Source: Streptomyces sp. PsTaAH-137 (lineage in GTDB: Bacteria > Actinomycetota > Actinomycetes > Streptomycetales > Streptomycetaceae). From it: a stretch of DNA of 64,000 bases. Where the stretch lies: positions 310,001 to 374,000 of the forward strand of contig NZ_QLLY01000007.1 in NCBI RefSeq assembly GCF_003259365.1, given 5' to 3'. Position 1 is the first letter of the stretch. Each line of letters opens with the position of its first letter. Positions 49,022 through 58,085 of the stretch are shown here, in pieces. A model generated the notes under the pieces. The model did no database searches. It was not told where the DNA came from and was given only the letters and a program-made list of their open reading frames with translations. The translations under genes were made by a program, and so were the position numbers.

Positions 49022-49890
49022 GCACCGCCGAGTTGAGCCGTTCGTCCCTGCTGCGTCCGCGTTTCCTCGGCCGTGCCGTGGTCAACGTCGTCGTCGTGAT
49101 CTCCGTGATGTACACCGTGCTGCCCGCGCTGTGGCTGGTCCTCGCCTCGACCAAGACGCGGGACGCGCTCTTCCAGAGCAGCATCTTCTCCCTCAGCGAC
49201 TTCTCCCTGGTCCAGAACCTCAAGGAGCTGTTCGCGATGGACGGCGGCCTCTACAGCCGCTGGTACGGAAACAGTCTGCTGTACGCGGTGCTGGGCGCCG
49301 CGATCGGCTCGATGATCTCCGTCGCCTGCGGCTACGCCTTCGACAAGTACCACTTCCGGCACAAGGAGAAGCTGTTCGGCCTGGTCCTCGCGGCGGTGAT
49401 GGTGCCGCAGACCGTCCTCGCGCTGCCGCTGTACCTGATCGCGTCCGAGGTCGGCGTGGTGAACACTTTCTGGTCGGTGTTCATCCCGGTCCTCTTCAAC
49501 CCGTTCGGCGTGTATCTGGGCCGCATCTTCTCCCAGGGCTATGTGCCGAACGAGGTCCTGGAGGCGGCCCGCGTCGACGGCGCCGGCGAGCTGACCACGT
49601 ACGCGCGGGTCTCCCTGCGGATGCTCGCCCCGGGCCTGATCACGGTCTTCCTCTTCCAGCTCACCGCGATCTGGAACAACTTCTTCCTGCCGATGGTGAT
49701 GCTGTCCAATCAGAATCTGTACCCCGTCAGCCTCGGCCTGTTCCAGTGGAACAGCCAGGCGACCGTCTCTCCCGAGTACTACCCGGTGGTGATCATGGGC
49801 TCGCTCCTCGCGGTGCTCCCCCTTGTCCTCGCGTTCATCCTCCTCCAGCGGTTCTGGAAGGCCGGCCTGACGGCGGGGGCGGTCAAATGA
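49018..49890 (+). CDS. ABC sugar permease (MalG-like)
   Basis: 290 residues, six helices, EAA loop EAARVDGAGELTTYARVSLRMLAP. Standard carbohydrate permease partner of the upstream MalF-like subunit. ATGA overlaps at both ends (49018-49021 and 49887-49890), so it is tightly coupled to the permease before it and the dehydrogenase after it. Confidence 0.9.
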   Translation: MSTAELSRSSLLRPRFLGRAVVNVVVVISVMYTVLPALWLVLASTKTRDALFQSSIFSLSDFSLVQNLKELFAMDGGLYSRWYGNSLLYAVLGAAIGSMISVACGYAFDKYHFRHKEKLFGLVLAAVMVPQTVLALPLYLIASEVGVVNTFWSVFIPVLFNPFGVYLGRIFSQGYVPNEVLEAARVDGAGELTTYARVSLRMLAPGLITVFLFQLTAIWNNFFLPMVMLSNQNLYPVSLGLFQWNSQATVSPEYYPVVIMGSLLAVLPLVLAFILLQRFWKAGLTAGAVK

Positions 49891-50894
49891 CCCTGCCGCG
49901 CGTGGCGTTGGCCATGTCCCCCCAGGCCGCGGCGGCCGTCTTCTCGCCGCGGTCGCTGGCCGCGCTCACCGAGGTCGGCGATGTCGCGCCGCTGCCCGCC
50001 CTGTCCGACCTGTCAACCGCCCGGGCGACGGAGGTGCTGGCCGACACCGAGATCCTCGTCACCGGCTGGGGCTGCCCGAAGCTCGACGCGGACGTCCTCG
50101 CGCGGGCGCCGCGGCTCAGGGCGGTGGTGCACGCGGCCGGTTCGGTACGCGCTCATGTCACCGACGCCTGCTGGGAGCGGGGCATCGCGGTGTCGTCCGC
50201 GGCGGCGGCGAACGCGCTGCCGGTCGCCGAGTACACCCTCGCGATGATCCTGCTCCACGGCAAGCACGTCCTGGAGCGGGCCCGCGAGTTCCGTACGACA
50301 CGCGCCCGCGACAACTGGCTGCTCACGACGGGCCACGTCGGCAACTACCGCCGCACCGTGGGCATTCTGTCCGCTTCCTTGGTCGGACGCCGGGTCATCG
50401 AGCTGCTGAAGCCGTTCGACTTCGAGGTGCTGCTGCACGACCCGTACGTGTCCCCCGCCGAAGCCGCCGAGCTAGGCGTCACCTGGGTCGAACTGCCCGA
50501 ACTGTTCACCCGTAGCGACGTGTTGAGCGTGCACACGCCGCTGCTGCCCGCCACCCGCGGTCTCGTCAGCGGCCCGCTGCTCGGCTCGCTGCGCCAGGAC
50601 GCCGTCCTCATCAACACCGCGCGCGGCGCCGTCATCGACCAGGACGCGCTCACCGACGTGGTGCGCGCGGGCCGCATCCGGGCGGTCCTCGACGTGACCG
50701 ACCCCGAGGTGCTGCCCCCGGAGCACCCGCTCTGGGACTGCCCGAACGCCCTGATCACCCCGCACCTCGCCGGTTCCCAGGGCAGTGAGTGGGAGCGGCT
50801 GGCCGACACGGCCGTGGCAGAGGTGGCGCGCTGGGCCGCGGGCGACGGTTTCGCCCATCCCGTACGACGCGAGAGGCTGGCGTTCCTGGCATGA
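49887..50894 (+). CDS. D-isomer-specific 2-hydroxyacid dehydrogenase family
   Basis: 335 residues. NAD-binding segment RTVGILSASLVGRRVIELL is a variant of the family glycine motif (GILSASLVG in place of GxGxxG). Catalytic Arg in INTARGAVID, acidic residue in DVTDPEVLPPEHPL, and His in ITPHLAGSQG are all in place. Reduces a 2-keto acid or oxidises a hydroxyacid. Within a sugar-uptake operon it would act on a sugar-derived keto or uronic acid (inference). Coupled by ATGA to both neighbours. Confidence 0.87.
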   Translation: MTLPRVALAMSPQAAAAVFSPRSLAALTEVGDVAPLPALSDLSTARATEVLADTEILVTGWGCPKLDADVLARAPRLRAVVHAAGSVRAHVTDACWERGIAVSSAAAANALPVAEYTLAMILLHGKHVLERAREFRTTRARDNWLLTTGHVGNYRRTVGILSASLVGRRVIELLKPFDFEVLLHDPYVSPAEAAELGVTWVELPELFTRSDVLSVHTPLLPATRGLVSGPLLGSLRQDAVLINTARGAVIDQDALTDVVRAGRIRAVLDVTDPEVLPPEHPLWDCPNALITPHLAGSQGSEWERLADTAVAEVARWAAGDGFAHPVRRERLAFLA

Positions 50895-52768
50895 CCATTC
50901 CGTTCGAACTGCCCGACGAGAACCGCGAGCTGAGCCCGTTCACCGGCTTCACCCGCGCCCACTGGGAGGCCGTCGCGGACGGTCTTCTCGGCGCCGCCTG
51001 GCGCTGGGCGACGCCCGAGGGAGCCTTCCTCGACCTGCCGGGCCGGCCCTCCGCTTCCGGGGTCCGCTCGGACGGCCTGGAAGGGTACGCGCGGACGTTC
51101 CTCGCGGCCGGTTTCCGGGTCGCGGGCGCCGAGGGCAAGGACCCGCACCACTGGCTGGAGCGGTACGCGAGCGGACTGACCGCCGGGACCCGCACCCCCG
51201 GCGGGGACGACGCGGAGTCCTGGCCGCTGATCCTCGACCACCACGTGCAGGGCCAGCCGATGGTGGAGTCGGCGTCGGTGGCGCTCGGCCTGAAGCTGAC
51301 CCGGCCGTGGCTGTGGGACCGGCTCGACGACGCGACGCAGGACCGGGCGGAGAAGTGGCTGCGCGGCGCGATCGACCACACGCCCGCGCCGAACAACTGG
51401 TATCTCTTCCCCTTCATGGTGGCGTCGTTCCTGGAGGAGGTCGGCCGCGGCGACGCGGCGACGACCCGCGCCACGGACCGCGCCCTGGAGCTGATGGAGA
51501 CCTGGTACCGCGGTGACGGCTGGTACGCGGACGGCGACGGCCGGGCCTTCGACCACTACAACGGTTGGGCGCTGCACCTGTATCCGCTGCTGCACGCCCA
51601 TCTGTCGGGCGACGCGGCGCTGTCAGCGCGCTTCGGCCCGCGGCTGCGCGAGCACCTGGAGGGTTTCGCCCTGATGTTCGGCGGCGACGGCGCCCCGCTC
51701 CACTACGGCCGCTCGCTCGCCTACCGCTTCGCCGCGTCGGCGGCGGTCGGCCTGGGCGCGGTCACCGGGGACACGCCGCTGTCGCCGGGCGCGTCACGGC
51801 GTCTCATCAGCGGCAACCTGCGCTACTTCCTGGAACGCGGCGCGGTCACGGACGAGGGGCTGCTGAGCCTCGGCTGGCACGGCCCGCACGCCGCCACGCT
51901 CCAGCCGTACTCGGGCCCCGCGTCGCCGTACTGGGCGTCGAAGGGGTTCGTGGCGCTGCTCGCCCCGGAGGGCGACCCGCTATGGACGGCGCCGGAGGAG
52001 GCCCAGCCCGGCGAGGGCCCCGACCGGGTGCTCGCGCTGCCCGCGCCGGGGCTCCTCGTGCAGTCCACGCAGGCCGACGGGATCGTGCGGCTGCACAACC
52101 ACGGCAGCGACCATGTCCGGCCGCACGAGGGCGAGTTCGCCGCCCAGAACGACGCGCACTACGGCCGTCAGGCGTACTCCACGCACACCGGGCCGACGTC
52201 CCTCACGAACGTCGCGGACAACCATCTGTCCGTCGAGATCGGGGGCGTCGCCGGTGTGCGCAGGCGGCTCCATCCGCTCGGCGCCGGGCACGGTGACGGG
52301 TGGGGCTGGGCGGCGTCCTGGTTCCGGCCGACGTTCGCGTCGGGGCCGCCGATGCATCCGGGGCTGCGCGTCGAGAGCGTGACCGTGGCGCGGGGCGCCC
52401 ACGAGCTGCGGGTGCACCGGGTCGTCGGCGCGCCGCACGGCTCCCGGGTGACGCTGACCGGCTGGGCGACGGAGGCACTCCGCTCGGAGCTGACCGGGCT
52501 GCACGGCTGGGGCCCCGGGGACCGGGTCCGGGCGCCCGAAGGCACGGCGTACGAGCCCTGGGTGCGGGTGCCCCGGCTGTCGGCGCAGGTGGAGGGGACG
52601 GCGGTGTTCGCGGCGCTGGCCCTGCTCGGCGCGGCCGACTCCACCACCGAGCTCGACGGTGCCGTGGCCGGGACCACCGTCACGGACGGCGAGCTGACCG
52701 TGCGCTGGGCCGACGGGTTCGAGACCGTGGTGGAGTTCGGCGAGTCGCTGACCGTGCGCTGCGGCTGA
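50891..52768 (+). CDS. DUF2264 protein, probable glycoside-processing enzyme
   Basis: 625 residues, no signal peptide, so cytoplasmic. N-terminal alpha/alpha-toroid-like DUF2264 region (FTGFTRAHWEAVADGLL, DHHVQGQPMVESASVAL, NNWYLFPFMVASFLEEVG, GDGWYADGDGRAFDHYNGWALHLYPLL) with several conserved acidic residues in GDGWYADG and FDHYNGW, then a beta-rich C-terminal domain. The fold is shared with hydrolases or lyases acting on unsaturated or acidic sugars. Last gene of the coupled operon; it probably degrades the imported glycoside inside the cell. Two bp separate it from the convergent TetR gene. Confidence 0.83.
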   Translation: MTIPFELPDENRELSPFTGFTRAHWEAVADGLLGAAWRWATPEGAFLDLPGRPSASGVRSDGLEGYARTFLAAGFRVAGAEGKDPHHWLERYASGLTAGTRTPGGDDAESWPLILDHHVQGQPMVESASVALGLKLTRPWLWDRLDDATQDRAEKWLRGAIDHTPAPNNWYLFPFMVASFLEEVGRGDAATTRATDRALELMETWYRGDGWYADGDGRAFDHYNGWALHLYPLLHAHLSGDAALSARFGPRLREHLEGFALMFGGDGAPLHYGRSLAYRFAASAAVGLGAVTGDTPLSPGASRRLISGNLRYFLERGAVTDEGLLSLGWHGPHAATLQPYSGPASPYWASKGFVALLAPEGDPLWTAPEEAQPGEGPDRVLALPAPGLLVQSTQADGIVRLHNHGSDHVRPHEGEFAAQNDAHYGRQAYSTHTGPTSLTNVADNHLSVEIGGVAGVRRRLHPLGAGHGDGWGWAASWFRPTFASGPPMHPGLRVESVTVARGAHELRVHRVVGAPHGSRVTLTGWATEALRSELTGLHGWGPGDRVRAPEGTAYEPWVRVPRLSAQVEGTAVFAALALLGAADSTTELDGAVAGTTVTDGELTVRWADGFETVVEFGESLTVRCG

Positions 52769-52770
52769 CG

Positions 52771-53343
52771 TCACGACGGAGGGACCAGCTGCGCCTCGAC
52801 CGCCGGGGCGTAGCGGTCCACGACCGCCTCGATGTCCGCGGCCCGCACCTGCGGGCCGCGGGCGATGCCGTACATCACGCCGAGGCCGAGCAGCAGCGAC
52901 ACGGCGAGTTCCGCGCGCAGCCCGGCGTCCGAACCGGGCAGCCGGGCGGCCAGGCGTTCGCTGACCTGCGTACGGAAGTTGGCGCGCAGGATGTCGCCCT
53001 GCGCGCCGTGCAGCGGGGCGAACACGATGCGCAGGATCGGGTCGGCGCCCCGCTCGGACTGGCCGCTGAGGACGCAGCGGACCATGTGCCGGCCCAGGTC
53101 CTGAAGGGGTGCGTCGAGAAGGATGTCGACGTCGGCCTCGAAGTCCATGACGCTCGCGAAGAGCGCGTCCTTGTTGCCGAAGTACTTGAGGATCAGGGGC
53201 GGGCTGACACCGGCCCGGTCGGCGATCGCCCTGAGCGTGATGTCGCCGTGCGCATGCCGGGCCAGCAGATGCCGGGCCGCCTTCACGATGGCGGCCCTGC
53301 TCGCTTCCGCGTCGCGCCGGACGGCGGGCCGCGCCGTGGTCAT
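52771..53343 (-). CDS. TetR-family regulator (partner of the MFS exporter)
   Basis: 190 residues. HTH ~34-62 (DITLRAIADRAGVSPPLILKYFGNKDALF). Starts 4 bp after the MFS gene stop, so it is the second gene of an MFS-TetR operon, the reverse of the usual divergent layout. Operators near 54894-54943, upstream of the MFS gene, are its likely targets. The C-terminal ligand domain ends LLLGLGVMYGIARG. Confidence 0.86.
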   Translation of the reverse strand: MTTARPAVRRDAEASRAAIVKAARHLLARHAHGDITLRAIADRAGVSPPLILKYFGNKDALFASVMDFEADVDILLDAPLQDLGRHMVRCVLSGQSERGADPILRIVFAPLHGAQGDILRANFRTQVSERLAARLPGSDAGLRAELAVSLLLGLGVMYGIARGPQVRAADIEAVVDRYAPAVEAQLVPPS

Positions 53344-53347
53344 CGCC

Positions 53348-54823
53348 TCATGCTCCCTTCGCCGTCGCCAGCGGGGCCGGTGCGCCCGCGCCGGTCCGCT
53401 CGGCCCCATGGTCGGACGGTACGCACAGGGCGACGGCGGCGGCCACCAGCGCGACCGTACCGGCCATGACGAAGGCGAGCCGGTAGCCGTGCAGGGTCGA
53501 CACGTCGGTGCTCCCGAGGCGCATGGTGTGGTGGACGAGGACGGCGGTCACGGCGGCGCTGGAGACGGCCTGTCCGATGGTGCGCATCAGCACGTTGACG
53601 CCGTTGGCGGAGGCGGTGGCGGTGGGCGGGACGGCGCGCAGGATCAGGGTGGGCAGGGCGGAGTACGCCAGGGTCGTGCCGGTGGAGACGACGGCGGCGC
53701 CGACGAGGATCACCCACAGGTCGGTGCTGTCGACGACCCGGATCGCGTAGCCGAGGGCGAGGACGACACCGCCGACGGCGAGGGTGACGCGCGGGCCGCG
53801 GGCGGCGGAGATGCGGGCCGACACCGGGGAGAAGAACAGCATGATGACGCCGCTGGGCAGCATGCACAGACCGGTCGCCACGATCGACAGGCCGAGGCCG
53901 TAGCCGGTCTCCACGGGCGCCTGCACGAGCTGCGCGGTGACCAGCGAGTTGGCGTAGAACGCGAAGCCGGTGAAGAGCGCCGCGACGTGCGGGAGGCCGA
54001 CCCGGCGGCCGACGGCGAGCCGCAGGTCCACCAGGGGGCGGGCGGCGCGCAGTTGCTGCCAGGACCACAGGGCGAGGACCAGGACGGCGCCGGTGAACAG
54101 GCCGAGGATCCGGGTGCTGCCCCAGCCCCACTGCCCGCCCTGCGAGACGCCGAGCAGGAGACAGACCAGGCCGGTGGCGAGGCCCAGCGTGCCGAGGACG
54201 TCGAAGCGGCCGGGGTTGCGCACCGGCGACTCGCGGACGGCCCACCAGGCGGCGGCGAGTCCGAGGGCGCCGAGCGCGGCGGTCGCCCAGAACATCACGT
54301 GCCAGTTGGCGTACTGGACGATGAGCGCGGCGAGCGGCAGGCCGAGGGCGGCGCCGATGCCGACGGTGGAGCTCATCAGGGCGACGGCGGATCCGGTGCG
54401 GTGGGGCGGGAGTTCGTCGCGCAGGATGCTGATGGACAGCGGTACGACGGCCGCGGCGGCGCCCTGGAGCGCGCGGGCCGCGATGAGGACGCGGATGTCG
54501 GAGGTCAGCGCGCACAGTACGGAGCCGGTGGTCATCAGGGCGAGGGCGATCAGCAGGACGCGGCGTTTGCCGTACATGTCGCCGGCCCGGCCGAGTACGG
54601 GCGTGAGGACGGCGCCGGCGAGCAGGGTGGCGGTGACCATCCAGGAGACGGCCGAGGGCGACGCGCCGGTGAGCTTCGGCAGGTCGGGCAGGAGCGGGAC
54701 GACGACTGTCTGCATGACGGCCATGAGGATGCCGCCGAAGGCGAGGACGGGGATGGTGAGCCGTTCCGGCAGGCGGGGCCGGACGGCCTGCTCGGGCAGC
54801 GTCGGTATCGGTACGTGGTCCAT
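53348..54823 (-). CDS. MFS transporter (DHA2, 14-helix drug exporter type)
   Basis: 491 residues with about 14 helices. Motif A in GRAGDMYGKRRVLLIALALMTTGSV and motif C in GIGAALGLPLAALIVQYANWHVMFW place it with EmrB/QacA-like proton-driven exporters. ATG 54823 has AGGAG upstream; an in-frame ATG at 54913 lies inside operator 1 and is unlikely. TetR gene follows. Upstream operators are shared with the divergent Gfo/Idh gene. Confidence 0.9.
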   Translation of the reverse strand: MDHVPIPTLPEQAVRPRLPERLTIPVLAFGGILMAVMQTVVVPLLPDLPKLTGASPSAVSWMVTATLLAGAVLTPVLGRAGDMYGKRRVLLIALALMTTGSVLCALTSDIRVLIAARALQGAAAAVVPLSISILRDELPPHRTGSAVALMSSTVGIGAALGLPLAALIVQYANWHVMFWATAALGALGLAAAWWAVRESPVRNPGRFDVLGTLGLATGLVCLLLGVSQGGQWGWGSTRILGLFTGAVLVLALWSWQQLRAARPLVDLRLAVGRRVGLPHVAALFTGFAFYANSLVTAQLVQAPVETGYGLGLSIVATGLCMLPSGVIMLFFSPVSARISAARGPRVTLAVGGVVLALGYAIRVVDSTDLWVILVGAAVVSTGTTLAYSALPTLILRAVPPTATASANGVNVLMRTIGQAVSSAAVTAVLVHHTMRLGSTDVSTLHGYRLAFVMAGTVALVAAAVALCVPSDHGAERTGAGAPAPLATAKGA

Positions 54824-54893
54824 GGGGCTCCTGCGGGGTGCGCGGGCGCGGCGCGGGAGGCGCGGCGCCGGGCCGACGAGGCGGGTGAACGGG

Positions 54894-54943
54894 CCGGGTG
54901 AATGCTCATTCACCCGGCTGGTGAATCAGTATTCACCAGCCGG
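54894..54943. promoter_or_regulatory. Two overlapping GGTGAAT-N4-ATTCACC operators
   Basis: Site 1 (54894-54917): 10-bp perfect arms CCGGGTGAAT / ATTCACCCGG around GCTC. Site 2 (54914-54943): 13-bp perfect arms CCGGCTGGTGAAT / ATTCACCAGCCGG around CAGT. Centres are 23 bp apart and the core is identical. They lie 71 bp upstream of the MFS ATG and 62 bp upstream of the Gfo/Idh ATG, so one TetR dimer pair could control both directions. Confidence 0.8.
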
Positions 54944-55004
54944 TGCCCGCCTGTCGCCACCCCGCCCCCGCGCGGATCCGCCCCGGTCGCGCCATACTGC
55001 CGCA

Positions 55005-55934
55005 ATGACCTCACCAGACGTCCTGCGCTGCGGACTTGTCGGCACCGGCTCGTGGGCCGGCCGCACCCATGCCCCGGTCCTGAAGGACCACAAGAACACG
55101 GATTTCGTCGGCGTCTGGGGACGCAGGCCCGAGGCCGCGGCAGAGCTCGCCGCGGCGCAGGGGACGACGGCGTACGACGACGTGGACGCGCTGTTCGCGG
55201 CGTGCGACGCGGTGGCGTTCGCCGTGCCGCCGGACGTGCAGGCGCCGCTGGCGGCGCGGGCCGCCGCGGCGGGCTGTCATCTGCTGCTCGACAAGCCACT
55301 CGCCACGGAGCCGGTGGCGGCGCGCGCGGTCGTCGACGCCGTGGACGCCGCGGGGGTGGCGTCCGTGGTGTTCTGCACCATGCGCTACTCCCCCGCCACG
55401 GCGGCCTGGATCGCCGAACAGGCAGCCGTGGAAGGCTGGTTCACCGGTCGGGCCGACTGGTTCGGGGCGCTGTACACGCCGGGTGACGACGCGGAGATCC
55501 GGGCGACGACTCCGTGGCGTGCGGAGCGGGGCGCCCTGTGGGACGTGGGCCCGCACGCCCTGTCGGTGCTGCTGCCGCTGCTCGGCGACGTGACGTCGGT
55601 GACGGCCGGGCGGGGCCCCGGCGACACGGTGCACCTGGTGCTGCGGCACGACTCCGGCGCGTCGAGCAGCGCGGCGCTGAGCCTGACCGCTCCGCCGGAG
55701 GCGGCCGGGGTCACGGTCGAACTGCGGAGCACGGCAGGCGTGTCGACGATGCCGTCCGGTCGCGGCAATGCGCAGGAGTCCCTCGCCGTGGCGGTCGACG
55801 TCCTGCTGGAGTCGGCGCGCACCGGGGTGCCGGCCCCGTGCGACGCGCGGTTCGGGCTGCGGCTCACGGAGATCCTGAGCGCCGCCGAACGCGCGCTGCC
55901 GTCAGCCGGTGCCGAACCAGGTATCCGCGAGTGA
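55005..55934 (+). CDS. Gfo/Idh/MocA-family oxidoreductase
   Basis: 309 residues. N-terminal Rossmann fold (CGLVGTGSWAGRTHAPVL) and the LDKPLA motif where the family's E-K-P lysine sits. C-terminal alpha/beta substrate domain (~130-300; WDVGPHALSVLLPLLGDV). NAD(P)-dependent dehydrogenase of sugars or cyclitols. Divergent from the MFS/TetR pair behind shared operators. Its 3' end overlaps the convergent kinase-fold gene by 33 bp. Confidence 0.88.
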   Translation: MTSPDVLRCGLVGTGSWAGRTHAPVLKDHKNTDFVGVWGRRPEAAAELAAAQGTTAYDDVDALFAACDAVAFAVPPDVQAPLAARAAAAGCHLLLDKPLATEPVAARAVVDAVDAAGVASVVFCTMRYSPATAAWIAEQAAVEGWFTGRADWFGALYTPGDDAEIRATTPWRAERGALWDVGPHALSVLLPLLGDVTSVTAGRGPGDTVHLVLRHDSGASSSAALSLTAPPEAAGVTVELRSTAGVSTMPSGRGNAQESLAVAVDVLLESARTGVPAPCDARFGLRLTEILSAAERALPSAGAEPGIRE

Positions 55935-56837
55935 CGCGAGGTCGCGCACCCCGTCGGGCGGCGGCACCTCCCGCAGGTACCGGGGCAGATTGCTGTACAC
56001 GTGCAGGAGTGTGTACGCCATGACGGTGCGCGGGTCGGGCGTGCGGCCGTACGCCTTCGTGAAGCGGGTCATGAGGCGTCGGTCGCCGCGGGTCACGAAG
56101 AGTCCGACGGCGACGAGGTCGTAGTCCGGGTCGCCGGTCATCGCGGGCTCGAAGTCGAGCAGGCCGGTGAGCCGGGCCCGGCCGGCGCCGTCGGGGGCGA
56201 CGAGCAGGTGCTGCCGCATGAACTCCGTGTGCAGCAGCGCCCGCCGGTCGCCCGCCCGTGGCGCGGCGGCGTCGAGGAAGCCGTCGATCTGCGCGCACCA
56301 CTCCTTTGGCAGTTCCCGTGCGCGCTGCCGCCGTACGGCCCCGGCCCGCTGCGCGGCGACGAAGCCGTCCCAGTCGCCGGGCCCGATGGCGTCGGCGAGC
56401 GGCGCGGGGTCGAGGGCGTGCAGCGCGGCGAGGAGTTCACCCGCGGTGTCGACGAGCCGGTCCTGTTCGGCGGGCGTCAGGCCGGGCCAGGCGACGGCGA
56501 GGTCCCGGCCGGGCAGCCGGGACATGAGGACGTAGTGCCAGCCGTCCTCGTACGGGCCCGAGGCGAGCGGCTGCGGTGTGGCGACCGGCAGCCGGCCGTG
56601 CAGGAACTCCAGCGTCCGGGCCTCACGGAGCCCGTCCCCGGCGGCCATGGCCGGGAACAGCTTCAGGACGTGCGCGGCGTCGACCGCGTAGACCGGCTGG
56701 CTGCCCTCGGTGAAGCGCACGGGGTCCACGCCGGCGAACCCGAGCCGGGTGCAGAGGTCGAGCACGCCGGGGCGCAGCAGGGGCTCGTCCGGGACGATCC
56801 GGCTCCAGGCTTCGTCGGTGTCCACGCGCGGCAGCAT
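55902..56837 (-). CDS. Aminoglycoside-phosphotransferase-fold protein with altered catalytic loop
   Basis: 311 residues. Kinase-fold segments: VYAVDAAHVLKLFP (ATP-site Lys), LMSRLPGRDLAVAW (hinge), LLHTEFMRQHLLV (catalytic loop) and LLDFEPAMTGDPDYDLV (metal loop). APH enzymes have H-x-D-x4-N in the loop; here it is H-T-E-F-M-R-Q-H, so Asp is Glu and Asn is His. This variant is frequent in a family of unknown substrates, but antibiotic phosphorylation cannot be assumed. The ATG at 56837 begins the N-terminal lobe. Divergent from the DUF4032 gene, 54 bp away. Confidence 0.82.
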   Translation of the reverse strand: MLPRVDTDEAWSRIVPDEPLLRPGVLDLCTRLGFAGVDPVRFTEGSQPVYAVDAAHVLKLFPAMAAGDGLREARTLEFLHGRLPVATPQPLASGPYEDGWHYVLMSRLPGRDLAVAWPGLTPAEQDRLVDTAGELLAALHALDPAPLADAIGPGDWDGFVAAQRAGAVRRQRARELPKEWCAQIDGFLDAAAPRAGDRRALLHTEFMRQHLLVAPDGAGRARLTGLLDFEPAMTGDPDYDLVAVGLFVTRGDRRLMTRFTKAYGRTPDPRTVMAYTLLHVYSNLPRYLREVPPPDGVRDLASLADTWFGTG

Positions 56838-56891
56838 GATCGGCAGGGTAGGCCGCCGGGGCGCGCCCGACAATCGACTTACCCTGTGCGC

Positions 56892-58085
56892 ATGCCGCTC
56901 GAGATCAGCGCCACCAACCCCGAGCACCCGGTGCTCCTGCTCGCCCTTCCCTGGCACATTCCGCTGGAGGAATGGCCCGAGGAATACCTTGTGCCGCTTC
57001 CGCGCGGTATATCCCGGCACGTGGTGCGCTATGCGCGCGCCGGTGACGAGGTCGTCGCCGTGAAGGAGCTCGCCGAGCGCCCCGCGCTGCGCGAGTACGA
57101 GATGCTGCGCACCCTGGACCGCCTCGGCATACCCTCGGTGGACCCGCTGGCCGTGGTCACCGGGCGGGAGCAACCGGACGGCGCGCCCCTCGAACCGGTG
57201 CTGATCACTCGGCACCTGGGCGGCTCGCAGCCCTACCGTTCGATGTTCGAGACGACGATGCGCCCGACGACCGTGCACCGTCTGATGGACGCGCTCGCGG
57301 TCCTGCTGGTCCGGCTCCACCTCTCCGGGTTCGCCTGGGGCGACTGCTCCCTGTCCAACACGCTCTTCCGCCGGGACGCGGGCGCGTACGCCGCCTATCT
57401 CGTGGACGCCGAGACGGGCGAGCTGCACCCGAAACTGAGCCAGGGGCAGCGGGAGTACGACATCGAGCTGGCGCGGGTGAACATCAGCGGCGAGATGCTC
57501 GACCTGGAGGCCTCCGGGGCGCTGCACCCGTCGATCGACCCGATCGAGTTCGGCGCGGAGATCGAGCAGCGCTACACGAACCTGTGGAGCGAGCTGACCC
57601 GCACCTCGGTGTACCCGGCGGGCAAGCACCACTACATGGAACGGCGCATCCGGCGGCTGAACGATCTCGGGTTCGACGTGGCCGAGATGCAGATCTCGCG
57701 CTCCCCGCGCGGCGACGAGGTCACGTTCGTGCCCAAGGTCGTCGACGCGGGGCACCACCAGCGGCAACTGCTGCGGCTGACCGGCATGGACGCGGAGGAG
57801 AACCAGGCGCGGCGGCTCCTCAGCGATCTGGAGAGCTGGATGGCGACCCAGGACGACGCCCCGGACGCCCGGCCCGAGGTCCTGGCCCACCGCTGGGTGC
57901 GCGATGTGTTCCGGCCGACGGTCCGCGCGATCCGCGACCGGCTGCCCACCCCGATGGATCCGGCCGAGCTGTACCACGAACTCCTGGAGCACCGCTGGTA
58001 CATGTCCGAACGGGCGCAGCACGACATCGGTCTGGACGCGGCGGCGGAGGACTATGTCCGGCAGGTCGGCAAGCCGGAGGAGTGA
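56892..58085 (+). CDS. DUF4032 kinase-like protein
   Basis: 397 residues. N-terminal kinase-like half: VVAVKELAERPALREYEML (Lys and Glu), a hinge, GFAWGDCSLSNTLFRRD (catalytic Asp and Asn retained; the usual His is Trp) and YLVDAETGEL (metal Asp). The C-terminal ~180 residues carry DUF4032 proper (NLWSELTRTSVYPAGKHHYMERRIRRL, ELYHELLEHRWYMSERAQHDIGL). Likely a phosphotransferase of unknown substrate. Opposite-strand neighbour of another kinase-fold gene; the 54-bp gap between them is AT-richer than average. Confidence 0.82.
   Translation: MPLEISATNPEHPVLLLALPWHIPLEEWPEEYLVPLPRGISRHVVRYARAGDEVVAVKELAERPALREYEMLRTLDRLGIPSVDPLAVVTGREQPDGAPLEPVLITRHLGGSQPYRSMFETTMRPTTVHRLMDALAVLLVRLHLSGFAWGDCSLSNTLFRRDAGAYAAYLVDAETGELHPKLSQGQREYDIELARVNISGEMLDLEASGALHPSIDPIEFGAEIEQRYTNLWSELTRTSVYPAGKHHYMERRIRRLNDLGFDVAEMQISRSPRGDEVTFVPKVVDAGHHQRQLLRLTGMDAEENQARRLLSDLESWMATQDDAPDARPEVLAHRWVRDVFRPTVRAIRDRLPTPMDPAELYHELLEHRWYMSERAQHDIGLDAAAEDYVRQVGKPEE

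Noticed and set aside
55902-56837. A true aminoglycoside resistance gene
   Set aside because: The catalytic Asp and Asn of the APH loop are replaced (Glu and His), and no aminoglycoside biosynthesis or resistance genes are nearby.
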